From Priestia megaterium (GTDB taxonomy: Bacteria > Bacillota > Bacilli > Bacillales > Bacillaceae_H): a stretch of 64,000 nucleotides of DNA. Made by a program: the position numbers and the translations under genes. The DNA lies in the NCBI RefSeq assembly GCF_009497655.1, contig NZ_CP023317.1, positions 4,865,501 through 4,929,500 on the forward strand. The letters run 5' to 3'. Positions 33,937 through 43,851 of the stretch are shown in pieces. The notes below the pieces were generated by a model. That model was not told where the DNA came from. It did not search any database and worked only from the letters and a program-made list of their open reading frames with translations. Position 1 is the first letter of the stretch, and each line of letters starts with the position of its first letter.

Positions 33937-34013
33937 TTATCCACAAAATGTGGATAAAGCTTAGATTTTTGTGAATAACATTGTGGATACCCCATTAAAA
34001 TGATTTATCCACA
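33937..34013. promoter_or_regulatory. DnaA-box cluster in the ywlC-ywlB intergenic region
   Basis: Five DnaA boxes in 77 bp. TTATCCACA at 33937-33945 and its inverse at 33949-33957 form a 14-bp inverted repeat. TGTGAATAA is at 33970-33978 (TTATTCACA on the minus strand), TGTGGATAC at 33982-33990 (GTATCCACA on the minus strand) and TTATCCACA at 34005-34013. The last ends just before the ywlB stop region. B. subtilis is known to have DnaA-box clusters outside oriC, one of them at ywlC as I recall, that titrate DnaA and restrain replication initiation. There is no AT-rich DUE or dnaA/dnaN neighbour, so this is not an origin. Confidence 0.85.
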
Positions 34014-34020
34014 TTTCCTT

Positions 34021-34467
34021 TTAACTAGCTGCATAAAACATCACGTAGACATCCTTAGGATTTGGTAACTGTTTTAAATACGAATGTTCTTTTAACAAAT
34101 CAGGTAGCGCACTATAAGATGTTTGCTGAAAATTCATCATTTGAAAAAAATGCAGAGAGGATGCCTTATTTGTTAGTAAATATAGTTGCTTCACACCATG
34201 CTTTTGAGCCAGCTGAACGATACTTTTAAATAGCAGCAGAATATCAGATTGCATCAAAGAAGGTGACACGACAAGGGAGCGAAGAATTCCGTCCATGCCT
34301 TCTTTTTCAAACCCAACTGTTGCTAGCAGCTCGCCTTCATCACTTTCCATGATGACAAATTGATGAATATGTTCTTCTACACCCGCTGTGCTAATACCCG
34401 CTTTTTGTAAAAACTTCTGAATTCGAATATAATCATTTTTACTGGCAATTTTTAATTGTTCTCTCAT
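34021..34467 (-). CDS. ywlB: GNAT-family N-acetyltransferase-like protein YwlB
   Basis: About 148 residues with the GNAT layout. A central beta strand with LLATVGFEKEG near residue 45 is followed by GILRSLVVSPSLMQSDI, which corresponds to motif A but lacks the canonical Q/R-x-x-G-x-G/A acetyl-CoA loop. LYLLTNKASSLHFFQMMNFQ near residue 95 is motif B. Activity is therefore uncertain. The position between ywlC and spoIIR is that of B. subtilis ywlB. The start has GAGGTG before it. Confidence 0.78.
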   Translation of the reverse strand: MREQLKIASKNDYIRIQKFLQKAGISTAGVEEHIHQFVIMESDEGELLATVGFEKEGMDGILRSLVVSPSLMQSDILLLFKSIVQLAQKHGVKQLYLLTNKASSLHFFQMMNFQQTSYSALPDLLKEHSYLKQLPNPKDVYVMFYAAS

Positions 34468-34552
34468 TTTAATCACCTCAACTTGTTTTCTAGTAACAAA
34501 TCTATGAGATGGTTAAAAAAAGTAGAACTGAATTTTATTTTTAATGATTCTA

Positions 34553-35446
34553 TTAATTAAATACGGACGATACCCATTCTACTACAAAAAACTTAACTTC
34601 TACAGAATCTTCTTTCGATTTAGCATCAGCTTTTTTCTTAGATGAAACAGACTTTTCAGCTTCCTTACTTTCCTTTTTCTCAGCCTTAGCGCTTGTTTCT
34701 TCTTTCGCTGTGTTGCTTGTATCCTTTGCAGCTGCTTCTTTAGAAGATGCCGTTGGTTGAGAAGGTTCCTCAGCTTTCTGCTTAATAGAATCCGATGTAA
34801 TAGTTGCAGATTGAATTTCTGTCTTCACTGCGGGTTCTTTACTTTCAGCCGACGTATCATCTGTTTTGTCTGCAGATTTTAATTCAGAAGCTGCTGGTTT
34901 TTCTTTTTCTGCCTTTGGTTCTTCTTCAGATGGCTCTGGCGCTTTTACCGCTTCACCGTTTGAAAAATCTAAGAAGCATAAAGGAGGAAATAGTACACAC
35001 CACCAGTTTGCTCCTTCTCCTTTACCAAGAGTAATAAGCACGGCTTCATACTCACCTGCTGGATATAAAAACTGACCGTACAACTTAGTAGGAAACTCTA
35101 CTTTTCCGAATTTAACGTGAACAGATTCATTTACGCCTTCTTCTTTTAGCACTTCTTTCGCAATTGTCTCAAGCGCTGGCAAATTTTCTTTAATTGTTTT
35201 TCGAGCTACAGTTACAGATGTTAAATCTTTTACCCATTCTGTAATTTGTTCGTTCACACGGTCACGAATCAGACGTTTTACGTACTGATCTTTTTCACCG
35301 TCGCTGTTTGCTAAAATACGCAGTCGAATTGCCTCGTCTGGAATGACTGCAGGCTGATCTGCCTGCACTTGGTTATGTGTATATATAAGTTGAGCATTTG
35401 CTCCAATAATTAATAAAATAAAATAAATGATAGCATATTTCTTCAT
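34553..35446 (-). CDS. spoIIR: Stage II sporulation protein R (SpoIIR) with a long low-complexity insertion
   Basis: A forespore-secreted signal protein that triggers SpoIIGA to process pro-sigma-E in the mother cell. 297 residues: signal peptide (about 1-25), then the SpoIIR domain with IRLRILANSDGEKDQYVKRL near residue 40 and FPTKLYGQFLYPAGEYEAV near residue 120. GEGANWWCVLFPPLCFLD follows near residue 145. About 100 residues of Glu/Lys/Ala/Ser-rich sequence then precede the conserved end VEVKFFVVEW. B. subtilis SpoIIR is ~224 residues, so the insertion explains the extra length. A strong sigma-F promoter lies directly upstream. Confidence 0.94.
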   Translation of the reverse strand: MKKYAIIYFILLIIGANAQLIYTHNQVQADQPAVIPDEAIRLRILANSDGEKDQYVKRLIRDRVNEQITEWVKDLTSVTVARKTIKENLPALETIAKEVLKEEGVNESVHVKFGKVEFPTKLYGQFLYPAGEYEAVLITLGKGEGANWWCVLFPPLCFLDFSNGEAVKAPEPSEEEPKAEKEKPAASELKSADKTDDTSAESKEPAVKTEIQSATITSDSIKQKAEEPSQPTASSKEAAAKDTSNTAKEETSAKAEKKESKEAEKSVSSKKKADAKSKEDSVEVKFFVVEWVSSVFN

Positions 35447-35471
35447 TTCGGCCACCGCCCTTTCATAGGAA

Positions 35472-35501
35472 CAGTATGGCCGAAAGCAAGATATCTTAAA
35501 C
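35472..35501 (-). promoter_or_regulatory. Sigma-F promoter of spoIIR
   Basis: Minus strand: GTTTA (35497-35501), exactly 15 nt, GGCCATACTG (35472-35481). It matches GTWTA-N15-GGNRANANTR at all but one informative position and ends ~25 nt before the start codon. Confidence 0.7.
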
Positions 35502-35532
35502 TAGTAATTTAGTAAAAAAATGCATGATTTTC

Positions 35533-35559
35533 AAAAACCAAAGGGAAAATCATTCCCTC
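35533..35559 (-). terminator. Terminator of prfA-prmC
   Basis: AGGGAA and TTCCCT pair around a short loop, and GGTTTTTG follows on the minus strand. A modest terminator just after the prmC stop. Confidence 0.6.
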
Positions 35560-35567
35560 TGATTTTT

Positions 35568-36419
35568 TTAGTTATCACGAAGTTGTGCAAAAACCATTCG
35601 ATCTTTTCCATTAATATCATATACACATTCTACAAAAGCTGTCGGAAACGTTTTTTGCAGCATCTCAGCTACATCTTTTGTCTGTCCGGCCCCGACCTCA
35701 AATCCAATAATACTGTTTGACTTCGTCACATATGGCAACTCTTCCATAAAACGTCGATAAAAATCCAGACCATCTTTTCCACCAAAAAGAGCTCGATTTG
35801 GCTCATGATCTTTTACCACTGTGGACAATTCATCATCTGCTGGAATATAAGGCGGATTAGACACAATTACATCAAATTTCTGATTTGATGATAGGAATGG
35901 TTGTAATAAATCTCCCTGTATAAACGTGACAGCAGCGTCCAGATTTTGAGCATTCTCCTTGGCTACATTTAAAGATTCTATAGCTATATCTGTTGCTGTA
36001 ACATTGACGCTGTCAAGCTCCAACGCTAAAGTGATAGCAATCGCCCCACTTCCCGTTCCAATATCGACAAGCTCAATAGACTGGTGTTGAAATTCTTTTT
36101 TCATTCGAGAAATCATTCCATATACGAGCTCTTCTGTTTCCGGTCTTGGAATTAATACATGTTCGTTTACAATAAATGAACGTCCGTAAAATTCTTCTGT
36201 CCCGATGAGATATTGTACAGGCATCCCTGCTTTATGAGCATGGACATCTTGTTCAAACCTTTTTAGCGTTTCTTCTTCTAGTTCTTCCTGCAGAGCACCT
36301 AGCAAATGAGTTCTCGTCATCTGTAAGTGATGGCGAAGCAAGAGTTCTCCCGCGTTTTCATCTCGCTTTGCCTCTTTCAAAAAAGAAGAAGCCCACTTAA
36401 GGGCTTCAAATACTTTCAT
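35568..36419 (-). CDS. prmC: Peptide chain release factor N5-glutamine methyltransferase
   Basis: Methylates the Gln of the GGQ motif in RF1 and RF2, which improves termination. 283 residues: N-terminal helical domain (1-~85), then a Rossmann SAM-binding domain with [17 protein letters not shown] near residue 120. The catalytic substrate-binding motif NPPY (VSNPPYIPA) is near residue 188. The start ATG overlaps the prfA stop by one base, so the enzyme is translationally coupled to its substrate. Known as ywkE/hemK. Confidence 0.96.
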   Translation of the reverse strand: MKVFEALKWASSFLKEAKRDENAGELLLRHHLQMTRTHLLGALQEELEEETLKRFEQDVHAHKAGMPVQYLIGTEEFYGRSFIVNEHVLIPRPETEELVYGMISRMKKEFQHQSIELVDIGTGSGAIAITLALELDSVNVTATDIAIESLNVAKENAQNLDAAVTFIQGDLLQPFLSSNQKFDVIVSNPPYIPADDELSTVVKDHEPNRALFGGKDGLDFYRRFMEELPYVTKSNSIIGFEVGAGQTKDVAEMLQKTFPTAFVECVYDINGKDRMVFAQLRDN

Positions 36420-37486
36420 TAGTTCGAATCTTCCATTCGGCGCGCTTGGTCTTCCATTACTAATGCATCGATAATTTCATCAAGCTTGCCTTCTAAGATT
36501 TGATCTAGCTTTTGAATCGTCAGACCAATACGGTGGTCCGTTACGCGATTTTGCGGGAAATTATACGTACGGATACGCTCAGAGCGATCTCCTGATCCAA
36601 CTGCTTGTTTGCGCGTTGCATCGTACTCTGCTTGTGCTTCTCGCTGGAATTTGTCGTACACGCGAGCACGCAATACTTTCATTGCTTTTTCTTTATTTTT
36701 AATTTGAGACTTTTCATCTTGACATGATACCACTGTATTTGTTGGTAAATGTGTTAAACGAACTGCCGACATCGTCGTATTAACACTTTGGCCACCAGGT
36801 CCACTTGAAGCAAATGTATCTACACGGATGTCTTTTTCATGAATGTCCACTTCAACTTCTTCCGCTTCAGGAAGACATGCTACCGTTGCTGTAGATGTAT
36901 GAATACGACCGCCTGATTCTGTTTCAGGAACTCGCTGAACACGGTGTGCACCGTTTTCAAATTTCATCTTTGAGTACGCACCTTTACCGTTAATCATAAA
37001 GATAATTTCTTTATAACCGCCTACTCCAGTAGTCGTTGCTTCCATTACTTCTGTTTTCCAGCCTTGTGATTCAGCAAAACGAGAATACATGCGGTACAAA
37101 TTAGCTGCAAATAACGCTGCTTCATCTCCACCAGCCGCTCCACGAACCTCCATGATTACGTTTTTATCATCGTTTGGATCTTTTGGAATTAATAAAATAC
37201 GTAGCTTTTCAACTAGCTCTTCTTGCTGCGTTTCTAACTCGGCAATTTCTTCTTTGACCATGTCGCGCATATCTGCATCAAGCTTATCTTCAAGCATCGT
37301 TTTCGCTTCTGATAACTGCTCTTTTACATCTTTGTATTCCTGATAAGCGGCTACCGTTTGTTGTATATCTGATTGTTCCTTCGAATATTCTCTCAACTTA
37401 GAGGGGTTGTTTACGATCTCAGGGTCACTCAGAAGTTCGTTTAACTTCTCATAGCGCGCCTCTACCGCTTCTAAACGATCAAACAC
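36419..37486 (-). CDS. prfA: Peptide chain release factor 1
   Basis: Recognises UAA and UAG and triggers peptide release. 355 residues when started at GTG (…[15 protein letters not shown]), the family's start, with AGGTG before it; the longer frame upstream adds ten unrelated residues. The codon-recognition tripeptide is PET ([14 protein letters not shown]) near residue 185. The catalytic GGQ lies in [12 protein letters not shown] near residue 230, its Gln being the substrate of PrmC encoded next. Confidence 0.97.
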   Translation of the reverse strand: MFDRLEAVEARYEKLNELLSDPEIVNNPSKLREYSKEQSDIQQTVAAYQEYKDVKEQLSEAKTMLEDKLDADMRDMVKEEIAELETQQEELVEKLRILLIPKDPNDDKNVIMEVRGAAGGDEAALFAANLYRMYSRFAESQGWKTEVMEATTTGVGGYKEIIFMINGKGAYSKMKFENGAHRVQRVPETESGGRIHTSTATVACLPEAEEVEVDIHEKDIRVDTFASSGPGGQSVNTTMSAVRLTHLPTNTVVSCQDEKSQIKNKEKAMKVLRARVYDKFQREAQAEYDATRKQAVGSGDRSERIRTYNFPQNRVTDHRIGLTIQKLDQILEGKLDEIIDALVMEDQARRMEDSN

Positions 37487-37574
37487 GTCATTCACCTCAT
37501 TCTTTATCCATAACATTGTAATTATAGTATAGCTTTAAAATAGAGTCAAAACCTTGTTAATACACGTATATGAA

Positions 37575-37602
37575 CAAAAAAACAGAACTGCGCGTTCTGT
37601 TT
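37575..37602 (-). terminator. Terminator of tdk
   Basis: ACAGAAC and GTTCTGT pair around GCGC with seven T following on the minus strand. Confidence 0.85.
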
Positions 37603-37624
37603 TTATCATCATAAAATTCTTGCT

Positions 37625-38239
37625 TTATTTTTCGACCATTTCGCTTGAGTCCACAGACACAGCCTGTCCTTTGGACTTTTGCACAACGTGGCAATGACGA
37701 CATCTTGGTTCGTACGATTCAGACGCACCGACTAAAATAATAGGGTCGTCATAAGAAGCAGGCTCACCGTTAATCAAACGCTGCGTACGGCTCGCAGGAG
37801 AGCCACATGAAGCGCATACGGCCTGTAGCTTTGTTACCGATTCTGCAATAGCCATTAACTGGGGCATTTGTCCAAAAGGTTCACCTTTGAAGTCTTGGTC
37901 TAACCCTGCTACAATCACACGAAAGCCTTGATCTGCTAAAGATTGAACAATTTCTAAAATATCTGTGTCAAAAAACTGTACTTCATCTATCGCTACTACG
38001 TCTGTCTCTTCATTTACTCGCTTTAAAATATCGCGCGATGCTGAGATTGAATAAGCCATAACAGATGTACCATTATGTGAAACGACAGCTTCTTCACTAT
38101 ATCGATTATCAATTGCAGGCTTGAACACTTGTGCTTTTTGTTTAGCAAACTGCGTACGGCGCACACGTCGAATCAACTCTTCTGATTTCCCTGAAAACAT
38201 ACTGCCACAAATTACTTCTATCCAACCGCTTTGTTTCAT
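37625..38239 (-). CDS. tdk: Thymidine kinase (type II, TK1-like)
   Basis: Phosphorylates thymidine to dTMP in nucleoside salvage. About 204 residues. The P-loop is [14 protein letters not shown] near residue 12 and Walker B is [11 protein letters not shown] near residue 85. A zinc ribbon is built from CASCGSP near residue 143 and CRHC near residue 184. SYEPRC and the preceding lasso loop are also present. The ribosome site is weak (GTGGTG), suggesting low translation. Located between prfA and rpmE as in B. subtilis. Confidence 0.95.
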   Translation of the reverse strand: MKQSGWIEVICGSMFSGKSEELIRRVRRTQFAKQKAQVFKPAIDNRYSEEAVVSHNGTSVMAYSISASRDILKRVNEETDVVAIDEVQFFDTDILEIVQSLADQGFRVIVAGLDQDFKGEPFGQMPQLMAIAESVTKLQAVCASCGSPASRTQRLINGEPASYDDPIILVGASESYEPRCRHCHVVQKSKGQAVSVDSSEMVEK

Positions 38240-38391
38240 TACGTACACCACTGCGGGACTCTCCCTTCTTCTCGTTCCGTTTCTGAGCGAACCGCTACTA
38301 ACTTAATCTACGTCTTCTATGTAGATCTTATTCCTATGATAAAGTACCCACTTTTTTATCAAGCAGACACTGTTTTTCTACTTTTTTAAGC

Positions 38392-38427
38392 AAAAAAACA
38401 GGCAAGAAGTTAAGCTACTTGCCTGTT
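38392..38427 (-). terminator. Terminator of rpmE
   Basis: ACAGGCAAG and CTTGCCTGT pair across ~10 nt, with seven T following on the minus strand. Confidence 0.88.
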
Positions 38428-38443
38428 TGTTTCGACAATGTGA

Positions 38444-38644
38444 TTATTTAAGACCGTATTTTTTGTTGAAGCGATCAACACGGCCACCAGCTTCAGCGAA
38501 TTTTTGACGACCAGTGTAGAATGGGTGACATTCAGAACAAGTCTCAACGCGGATCTCTTCTTTTACAGAACCACTTTCAAATTCGTTTCCGCAAGTACAT
38601 TTAACCATAACTGTTTTATAGTTTGGATGAATTCCTGTTTTCAT
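38444..38644 (-). CDS. rpmE: Ribosomal protein L31, zinc-binding type
   Basis: A 66-residue large-subunit protein. It begins [19 protein letters not shown] and contains the CxC and [10 protein letters not shown] ligands of a zinc site. It is therefore the zinc-containing L31 rather than the Cys-less YtiA-type paralogue that replaces it under zinc limitation. A start three codons earlier is possible but lacks spacing to the ribosome site. Single gene between tdk and rho. Confidence 0.97.
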   Translation of the reverse strand: MKTGIHPNYKTVMVKCTCGNEFESGSVKEEIRVETCSECHPFYTGRQKFAEAGGRVDRFNKKYGLK

Positions 38645-38798
38645 TCGTTTCATCTCCTTCCGCCCTGAATCATTCTGAAACAGAGTTTATTGATAAAGAT
38701 AGTGATGAAATAATAACTATTTCACTGTGTACTTTATCAACACACATGATGAAATTATAACAAGGGTTGTATGCTTTTGCAACCACATGTTTTATAAC

Positions 38799-40073
38799 TT
38801 ATCGTTTATTTGCTAGAAGCGTTTTTTTCTCTTCCGTTAACATCGAAAAGAACTCTTCATTTGTCTTTGTTTGACGTAAACGTTTTAAGAATTTTTCTGC
38901 AAAATCAGGAGCATCTGCCATTGATTTGCGAATTGCCCATAAGTGGTCTAAATGCTCTTTTGGAATTAACAGCTCTTCTTTACGTGTGCCTGAACGACGA
39001 ATGTCAATCGCAGGGAAGATACGTTTTTCAGCTAGTGAACGATCTAGATGCAGTTCCATGTTACCTGTACCTTTAAATTCTTCATAAATAACATCATCCA
39101 TACGAGAGCCTGTATCAATTAAGGCTGTTGCTAGAATGGTTAAGCTGCCTCCATCTTCAATGTTACGCGCAGCTCCAAAGAAGCGTTTTGGACGATGAAA
39201 AGCAGCTGGATCAATACCCCCTGATAGTGTACGACCGCTCGGTGGAATAACTAAGTTATAAGCACGAGCAAGTCTTGTAATGCTATCCATCAAAATGACA
39301 ACATCTTTTTTGTGTTCGACAAGTCTCATCGCACGTTCAAGGACAAGTTCCGCTACTTTAATGTGATTTTCTGGCACTTCGTCAAATGTAGAACTGACAA
39401 CATCACCGTCAACCGAACGCTCAATGTCCGTTACTTCTTCAGGACGCTCATCAATAAGAAGAACAATCAATTCCGCATCAGGATGATTGGTTGTAATGCT
39501 ATTGGCAATTTCTTTTAACAGCATCGTTTTACCTGCCTTTGGCGGCGCAACAATTAGTCCCCTTTGCCCAAATCCAATTGGTGAAATCAAGTCAATAATA
39601 CGCGTAGAGAAACTTCTTGGCTGAGTTTCCAGCAGCATTTGCTCATTTGGATAAATCGGGGTTAGTGCTGGAAAATGTACGCGTTCTTTTGACGTTTCTG
39701 GGTCTTCTCCGTTTACTGCTTCTACATGCAGTAACCCGTAGTAGCGCTCATTTTCTTTCGGAGGACGAACTTTCCCCGATACCTTGTCTCCATTACGCAG
39801 ATCGAAGCGACGAATTTGTGAAGCTGAGATATAAATATCTTCTGAACTCGGTGAATAGTTAATTGGTCGTAAGAAACCGAATCCTTCTGACTGAATAATT
39901 TCAAGAACGCCTTCCATAAATAAAAGCCCATCTTGTTCAGCTTGAGCCTTTAAAATAGCAAAGACAAGTTCTTTTTTCGTTAATTTACTATAGTACGAAA
40001 CTTTATACTCACGAGCATGTTCATATAGCTCTTTTAATTTCATATTTTCTAAACTGGATAATGTTAAGTTCAT
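38799..40073 (-). CDS. rho: Transcription termination factor Rho
   Basis: Hexameric RNA-dependent ATPase that ends transcription and suppresses antisense RNA. 424 residues: N-terminal helical domain ([14 protein letters not shown]), cold-shock-like RNA-binding domain ([20 protein letters not shown] near residue 65), then the ATPase core. Walker A is [16 protein letters not shown] near residue 178, and Walker B is [16 protein letters not shown] near residue 263. It carries no insertion between the domains. The Shine-Dalgarno is poor (GGTGTCC before ATG), which fits low or autoregulated translation. The ~500 bp upstream holds no gene. Confidence 0.96.
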   Translation of the reverse strand: MNLTLSSLENMKLKELYEHAREYKVSYYSKLTKKELVFAILKAQAEQDGLLFMEGVLEIIQSEGFGFLRPINYSPSSEDIYISASQIRRFDLRNGDKVSGKVRPPKENERYYGLLHVEAVNGEDPETSKERVHFPALTPIYPNEQMLLETQPRSFSTRIIDLISPIGFGQRGLIVAPPKAGKTMLLKEIANSITTNHPDAELIVLLIDERPEEVTDIERSVDGDVVSSTFDEVPENHIKVAELVLERAMRLVEHKKDVVILMDSITRLARAYNLVIPPSGRTLSGGIDPAAFHRPKRFFGAARNIEDGGSLTILATALIDTGSRMDDVIYEEFKGTGNMELHLDRSLAEKRIFPAIDIRRSGTRKEELLIPKEHLDHLWAIRKSMADAPDFAEKFLKRLRQTKTNEEFFSMLTEEKKTLLANKR

Positions 40074-40598
40074 TAGGACACCACGCTTTATAATGAATAA
40101 TTTTTAACCGTTCCTCCCATATTAAATTCAAATATAAAATTGAGAGATGATATGGATGGAATAAATCTGTGAAAATGGAGAATATAACCTTTGAAGTATA
40201 ATAAGTAGAATCAATTGATTAACCATACACTTTTAGAAGAATAATTCCGACATAAAACCATTTATATTATCTTGATAAATTTAACGTAGCAATTTATATT
40301 CTAACCTTTTTCTATCTTTTTAATCAATCTTTTTTTACTTTAGAAGATGAATAAAAAAAAGGAAATTTAATAGCTTAAGAGAAGCAAGGAAAACCTTTTC
40401 ATAATTTCACATTAAAGGAAATAAACTGGACGTTAAAATAAGAAGTGAAATTTATCTTTTAGCTTCCCCTTTTTATCTATTTACCCTATTCATAAATATA
40501 TAAGCTACACAGACATAGAAGAACGTTCCTACACCTGTGTAGCTTATTTAACGGCTCATTTCTAGAATTTGCTTTCCTGACTGTTGTGCAATTTGCCT
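40074..40598. other. 525-bp gene-free gap between murAB and rho
   Basis: Very AT-rich with no ORF of note on either strand. It holds the murAB terminator near its right side (40500-40546) and must contain the rho promoter and leader, though I could not pick a convincing -10/-35 pair. B. subtilis has glpX (class II fructose-1,6-bisphosphatase) in this position; no trace of it is visible. Confidence 0.65.
40500..40546 (-). terminator. Terminator-like hairpin after murAB
   Basis: AAGCTACACAG and CTGTGTAGCTT form a perfect 11-bp stem enclosing a second near-palindrome (GGAACGTTC). The following T-run is poor (TATATATTT), so termination may be partial. Confidence 0.6.
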
Positions 40599-41885
40599 CT
40601 ATGAATTTTGAAATTGTTCAATTTCTTCTTGAGTCATCTCTTCACGCCAAATCATTGCCCCTAAATCCGATAGCTTGTCTACTAAATGGCTGTAACCTCG
40701 GTCAATGTGCTCTAAACCAGTTACTTCTGTAATCCCTTTGGCCATTAAGCCTGCGGTTACAAGGGCTGCTCCTGCTCGTAAGTCCGACGCTTTCACACGT
40801 GCACCTTGTAAGTGAATGGGACCATTAATAATAGCTGAACGTCCTTCTACCTTAACAGATGCATTCATTCGTCTCAGCTCGTCAATATGCTTAAACCTTG
40901 CACCGTAAATTGTATCTGTCACAACGCTTGTACCTGATGCTCTTGTTAGAAGCGTCGTGAATGGCTGCTGTAAATCAGTTGGAAAACCTGGATATACTAA
41001 CGTTTTAATATCTACGGGCTTCAACAGCTGACGAGTCGCTACGAGAATCTGATCTGAGCTTGTTTCGATATGAATACCCATTTCCCGCATTTTAGCCGTT
41101 AATGACTCTAGGTGCTGAGGGATAACGTTGTCAACAACAACTTCTTTTCCCATACTCGCTCCCATAATCATATACGTGCCTGCTTCAATTCGGTCTGGAA
41201 TGATGGAATGACGGCATCCTTTTAATTGATCTACGCCATCAATTCGAATAACGTCCGTCCCTGCACCTTTAATACGGGCACCCATACTTGTCAGTAACGT
41301 AGCTACATCGATAATTTCAGGCTCTTTAGCAGCATTCTCGATAACGGTACGCCCTTTTGCTCTCACAGCAGCTAGCATGATATTGATTGTTGCTCCTACG
41401 CTCACAACGTCTAAATAAATTCGAGCACCAATCAGTTCATCAGCTCGAATGTAAATAGCTCCTTGCTCATTTGTTACTTTCGCACCAAGAGCTTCAAAGC
41501 CTTTAATGTGCTGATCGATTGGTCTTGGACCAAGGTAACAGCCTCCTGGAAGACCAACTACCGCTTTTTTAAAGCGTCCCAACATCGCCCCCATTAAATA
41601 ATAAGAAGCGCGTAATTTTTTTACTTTTCCGTTCGGTAAAGGCATTGCAACCATTCCGGATGGATCTACTGTTAATTCGTCGTTATCAATGGTTACTTTC
41701 CCACCAATTTCTTCAACTAAATCCCCTAATAACTGCACGTCTGAAATATCAGGCAGACCTTCAATTGTAACAGGTGACTCGGCTAAAATTGTTGCTGGAA
41801 TAAGCGCAACGGCACTATTTTTAGCACCACTGACGCGGACGGATCCACTTAAGGTAAAGCCACCTTGTATTTTTAACTTTTCCAT
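40599..41885 (-). CDS. murAB: UDP-N-acetylglucosamine 1-carboxyvinyltransferase MurAB (MurZ)
   Basis: Second MurA isozyme. 428 residues starting [22 protein letters not shown] with the [10 protein letters not shown] motif. The PEP-site Cys is in [12 protein letters not shown] near residue 117, so it should be fosfomycin-sensitive. Its N-terminus and the position between rho and tal mark it as MurZ/MurAB rather than MurAA. Length and motifs are intact. Confidence 0.95.
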   Translation of the reverse strand: MEKLKIQGGFTLSGSVRVSGAKNSAVALIPATILAESPVTIEGLPDISDVQLLGDLVEEIGGKVTIDNDELTVDPSGMVAMPLPNGKVKKLRASYYLMGAMLGRFKKAVVGLPGGCYLGPRPIDQHIKGFEALGAKVTNEQGAIYIRADELIGARIYLDVVSVGATINIMLAAVRAKGRTVIENAAKEPEIIDVATLLTSMGARIKGAGTDVIRIDGVDQLKGCRHSIIPDRIEAGTYMIMGASMGKEVVVDNVIPQHLESLTAKMREMGIHIETSSDQILVATRQLLKPVDIKTLVYPGFPTDLQQPFTTLLTRASGTSVVTDTIYGARFKHIDELRRMNASVKVEGRSAIINGPIHLQGARVKASDLRAGAALVTAGLMAKGITEVTGLEHIDRGYSHLVDKLSDLGAMIWREEMTQEEIEQFQNS

Positions 41886-42036
41886 TTATAGCTCCCTTCT
41901 AGTGAAAGAAAGTTTCTCACCTAGTAATTGAGGAAAATTTTGGTACAAAGAATACCTAAAAGAATGGTTATTTTTCCTATTACCTACTAGTGTACACGAA
42001 AATGAAAAAATCATGTATAGTTTCGACAAGATAAAA

Positions 42037-42074
42037 GAAAAATATGGCATTCACCTGTCAGGATGGTAAATGCC
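42037..42074 (-). terminator. Terminator of tal
   Basis: GGCATTTACC and GGTGAATGCC pair (one wobble) across ~9 nt and run into ATATTTTTC on the minus strand. Confidence 0.75.
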
Positions 42075-42092
42075 ACACAAATTTATACATGT

Positions 42093-42737
42093 TTAGACAT
42101 TTCGTTTTTCCCAATCTGCTAAAAATTGGTCAATTCCTGCATTTGTTAACGGATGTTTGAACAATTGCATTAAAACTTTGTAAGGAATTGTCGCAATATG
42201 TGCTCCATTTTTTGCAGCTTCTGTTACGTGCATCGGATGACGAATAGATGCTGCAATAATTTCGGATGGAATGTCATGAATTGCAAAAATATCTGCAATA
42301 TCTGAGATTAAATCGAGGCCATTAAAACCAATATCGTCTAACCTTCCCAAGAAAGGCGATACGTAAGTAGCACCTGCTCTTGCTGCCATTAACGCTTGGT
42401 TAGCTGAGAAAATAAGCGTAACGTTTGTCTTAATACCTAAACTAGTAAATTCTTTTACTGCTTTTAAGCCATCTGGAGTCATCGGTACCTTGATTGTAAT
42501 ATTCGGCGCAATCGCAGCAAGCTCTTTTCCTTCGCGAATCATGCCTTCTGCATCAAGCGCAATCACTTCTGCACTTACAGATCCTTCAACGAACTCTGTA
42601 ATTTCACGAAGACGATCTTCAAACGTGATGTTCTCTTTAGCTACTAAACTAGGATTTGTTGTAACCCCCGCTAACAAACCTAATGAATGCGCTTCCTTAA
42701 TCTCGTCTAAATTAGCCGTATCAATAAAAAACTTCAT
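42093..42737 (-). CDS. tal: Transaldolase / fructose-6-phosphate aldolase-like (MipB/TalC) enzyme
   Basis: A 214-residue class I aldolase-type protein. [16 protein letters not shown] is the N-terminus, [12 protein letters not shown] is near residue 25, and the Schiff-base Lys is in [15 protein letters not shown] near residue 85. [15 protein letters not shown] near residue 130 is another family motif. This short TalC class includes both fructose-6-phosphate aldolases and real transaldolases; B. subtilis YwjH is regarded as transaldolase, which the position next to fbaA supports. The ATG with GGGGG at 9-nt spacing was chosen over one abutting it. Confidence 0.9.
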   Translation of the reverse strand: MKFFIDTANLDEIKEAHSLGLLAGVTTNPSLVAKENITFEDRLREITEFVEGSVSAEVIALDAEGMIREGKELAAIAPNITIKVPMTPDGLKAVKEFTSLGIKTNVTLIFSANQALMAARAGATYVSPFLGRLDDIGFNGLDLISDIADIFAIHDIPSEIIAASIRHPMHVTEAAKNGAHIATIPYKVLMQLFKHPLTNAGIDQFLADWEKRNV

Positions 42738-42792
42738 GAATGCCATCCCCCTGTGTTATGTATTCAGAATGATAAGAAAATTATAGTAAAAA

Positions 42793-42832
42793 TAAAACCG
42801 CCTTACAATAAAAATAAGACGGTTTTATTTTT
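42793..42832. terminator. Terminator of fbaA
   Basis: AAAACCGTCTTA and TAAGGCGGTTTT pair with one wobble across a ~14-nt A/T loop, with A and T runs on both sides. It lies directly downstream of fbaA on the minus strand. Confidence 0.8.
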
Positions 42833-42874
42833 CAGACTCAACTAACTGCAAACAGGCCATCCGAAGATTTCAAA

Positions 42875-43732
42875 TTATGCTTTGTTAGAAGAACCGAATT
42901 CACGCATTTTACCTTGAACCGTTTCTTTGATTGCTTCGCGAGCAGGTCCTAAGTATTTACGTGGATCATATTGTTCAGGTTGCGCAGCTAATACTTCACG
43001 AACAGCTTTAGCTGAAGCAATTTGGTTTTCAGTGTTTACGTTGATTTTAGCAGTACCTAAAGAAACTGATTTTTGGATATCTTTTGTTGGAATACCAGTT
43101 CCACCGTGTAGAACTAATGGTAAGCCTGTACGATCTCCGATTTCTTTCATTTCAGCAAAACCTAGGTTTGGTTCACCTTTGTATGGTCCGTGAACTGATC
43201 CTAATGCTGGAGCTAAGCAATCGATACCTGTACGGTTAACAAGTTCTTCACACTCGTTAGCATCTGCATAGATAACACCCTCAGCAATAACGTCGTCTTC
43301 TTGTCCACCAACAGTTCCTAGTTCTGCTTCTACAGATACTCCGTGGAAGTGAGCTAGTTCAACTACTTTAGAAGTAATTGCAATGTTTTCTTCAAATGGG
43401 TGGTGAGAAGCATCGATCATTACAGAAGTGAATCCAGCATGGATTGCTTTTGCACATGATTCAAAGCTTGAACCGTGGTCTAAGTGAATTGCAACTGGTA
43501 CTTGAACGTCGTAATCTTCGATTAGAGCTTCAACCATTGCTACAACAGTTTTGAAACCGCCCATGTAGCGTGCTGCACCTTCAGATACACCAAGAATAAC
43601 TGGAGAGTTTTCTTCTTTTGCTGCTTGAAGAATAGCTTGAGTAAACTCTAAGTTATTTAAGTTAAATTGACCTACTGCATAGCCTTGTTCTTTTGCTGTA
43701 ATAAGCATTTCTTTCATTGATACTAAAGGCAT
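42875..43732 (-). CDS. fbaA: Class II fructose-1,6-bisphosphate aldolase
   Basis: Zinc-dependent aldolase of glycolysis and gluconeogenesis. 285 residues starting [24 protein letters not shown]. The zinc and catalytic residues are in [14 protein letters not shown] near residue 80 (DH) and [13 protein letters not shown] near residue 133. [18 protein letters not shown] near residue 207 is the phosphate-binding motif. Follows spo0F in the B. subtilis order, but a 224-nt gap with its own candidate promoter separates them. Confidence 0.96.
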   Translation of the reverse strand: MPLVSMKEMLITAKEQGYAVGQFNLNNLEFTQAILQAAKEENSPVILGVSEGAARYMGGFKTVVAMVEALIEDYDVQVPVAIHLDHGSSFESCAKAIHAGFTSVMIDASHHPFEENIAITSKVVELAHFHGVSVEAELGTVGGQEDDVIAEGVIYADANECEELVNRTGIDCLAPALGSVHGPYKGEPNLGFAEMKEIGDRTGLPLVLHGGTGIPTKDIQKSVSLGTAKINVNTENQIASAKAVREVLAAQPEQYDPRKYLGPAREAIKETVQGKMREFGSSNKA

Positions 43733-43851
43733 ATTGAAATCCTCCTTAAAATCAACCTTAGATTAGATGCTAACCAAAAGGCACACTCAAATAGTATGCT
43801 CTTGAATTGAGTGTTTCATGTAGAAACAACGCGCATCTTTACATAATAGAT

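Noticed and set aside
33937-34013. Possible replication origin from the DnaA boxes
   Set aside because: No dnaA/dnaN neighbours, no AT-rich unwinding region with DnaA-trios, and the surrounding gene order is that of ywlB-ywlC. A titration cluster fits better.
34515-34552. Possible terminator of spoIIR
   Set aside because: There is a T-run on the minus strand but only a weak 5-bp stem with a long loop; not convincing.
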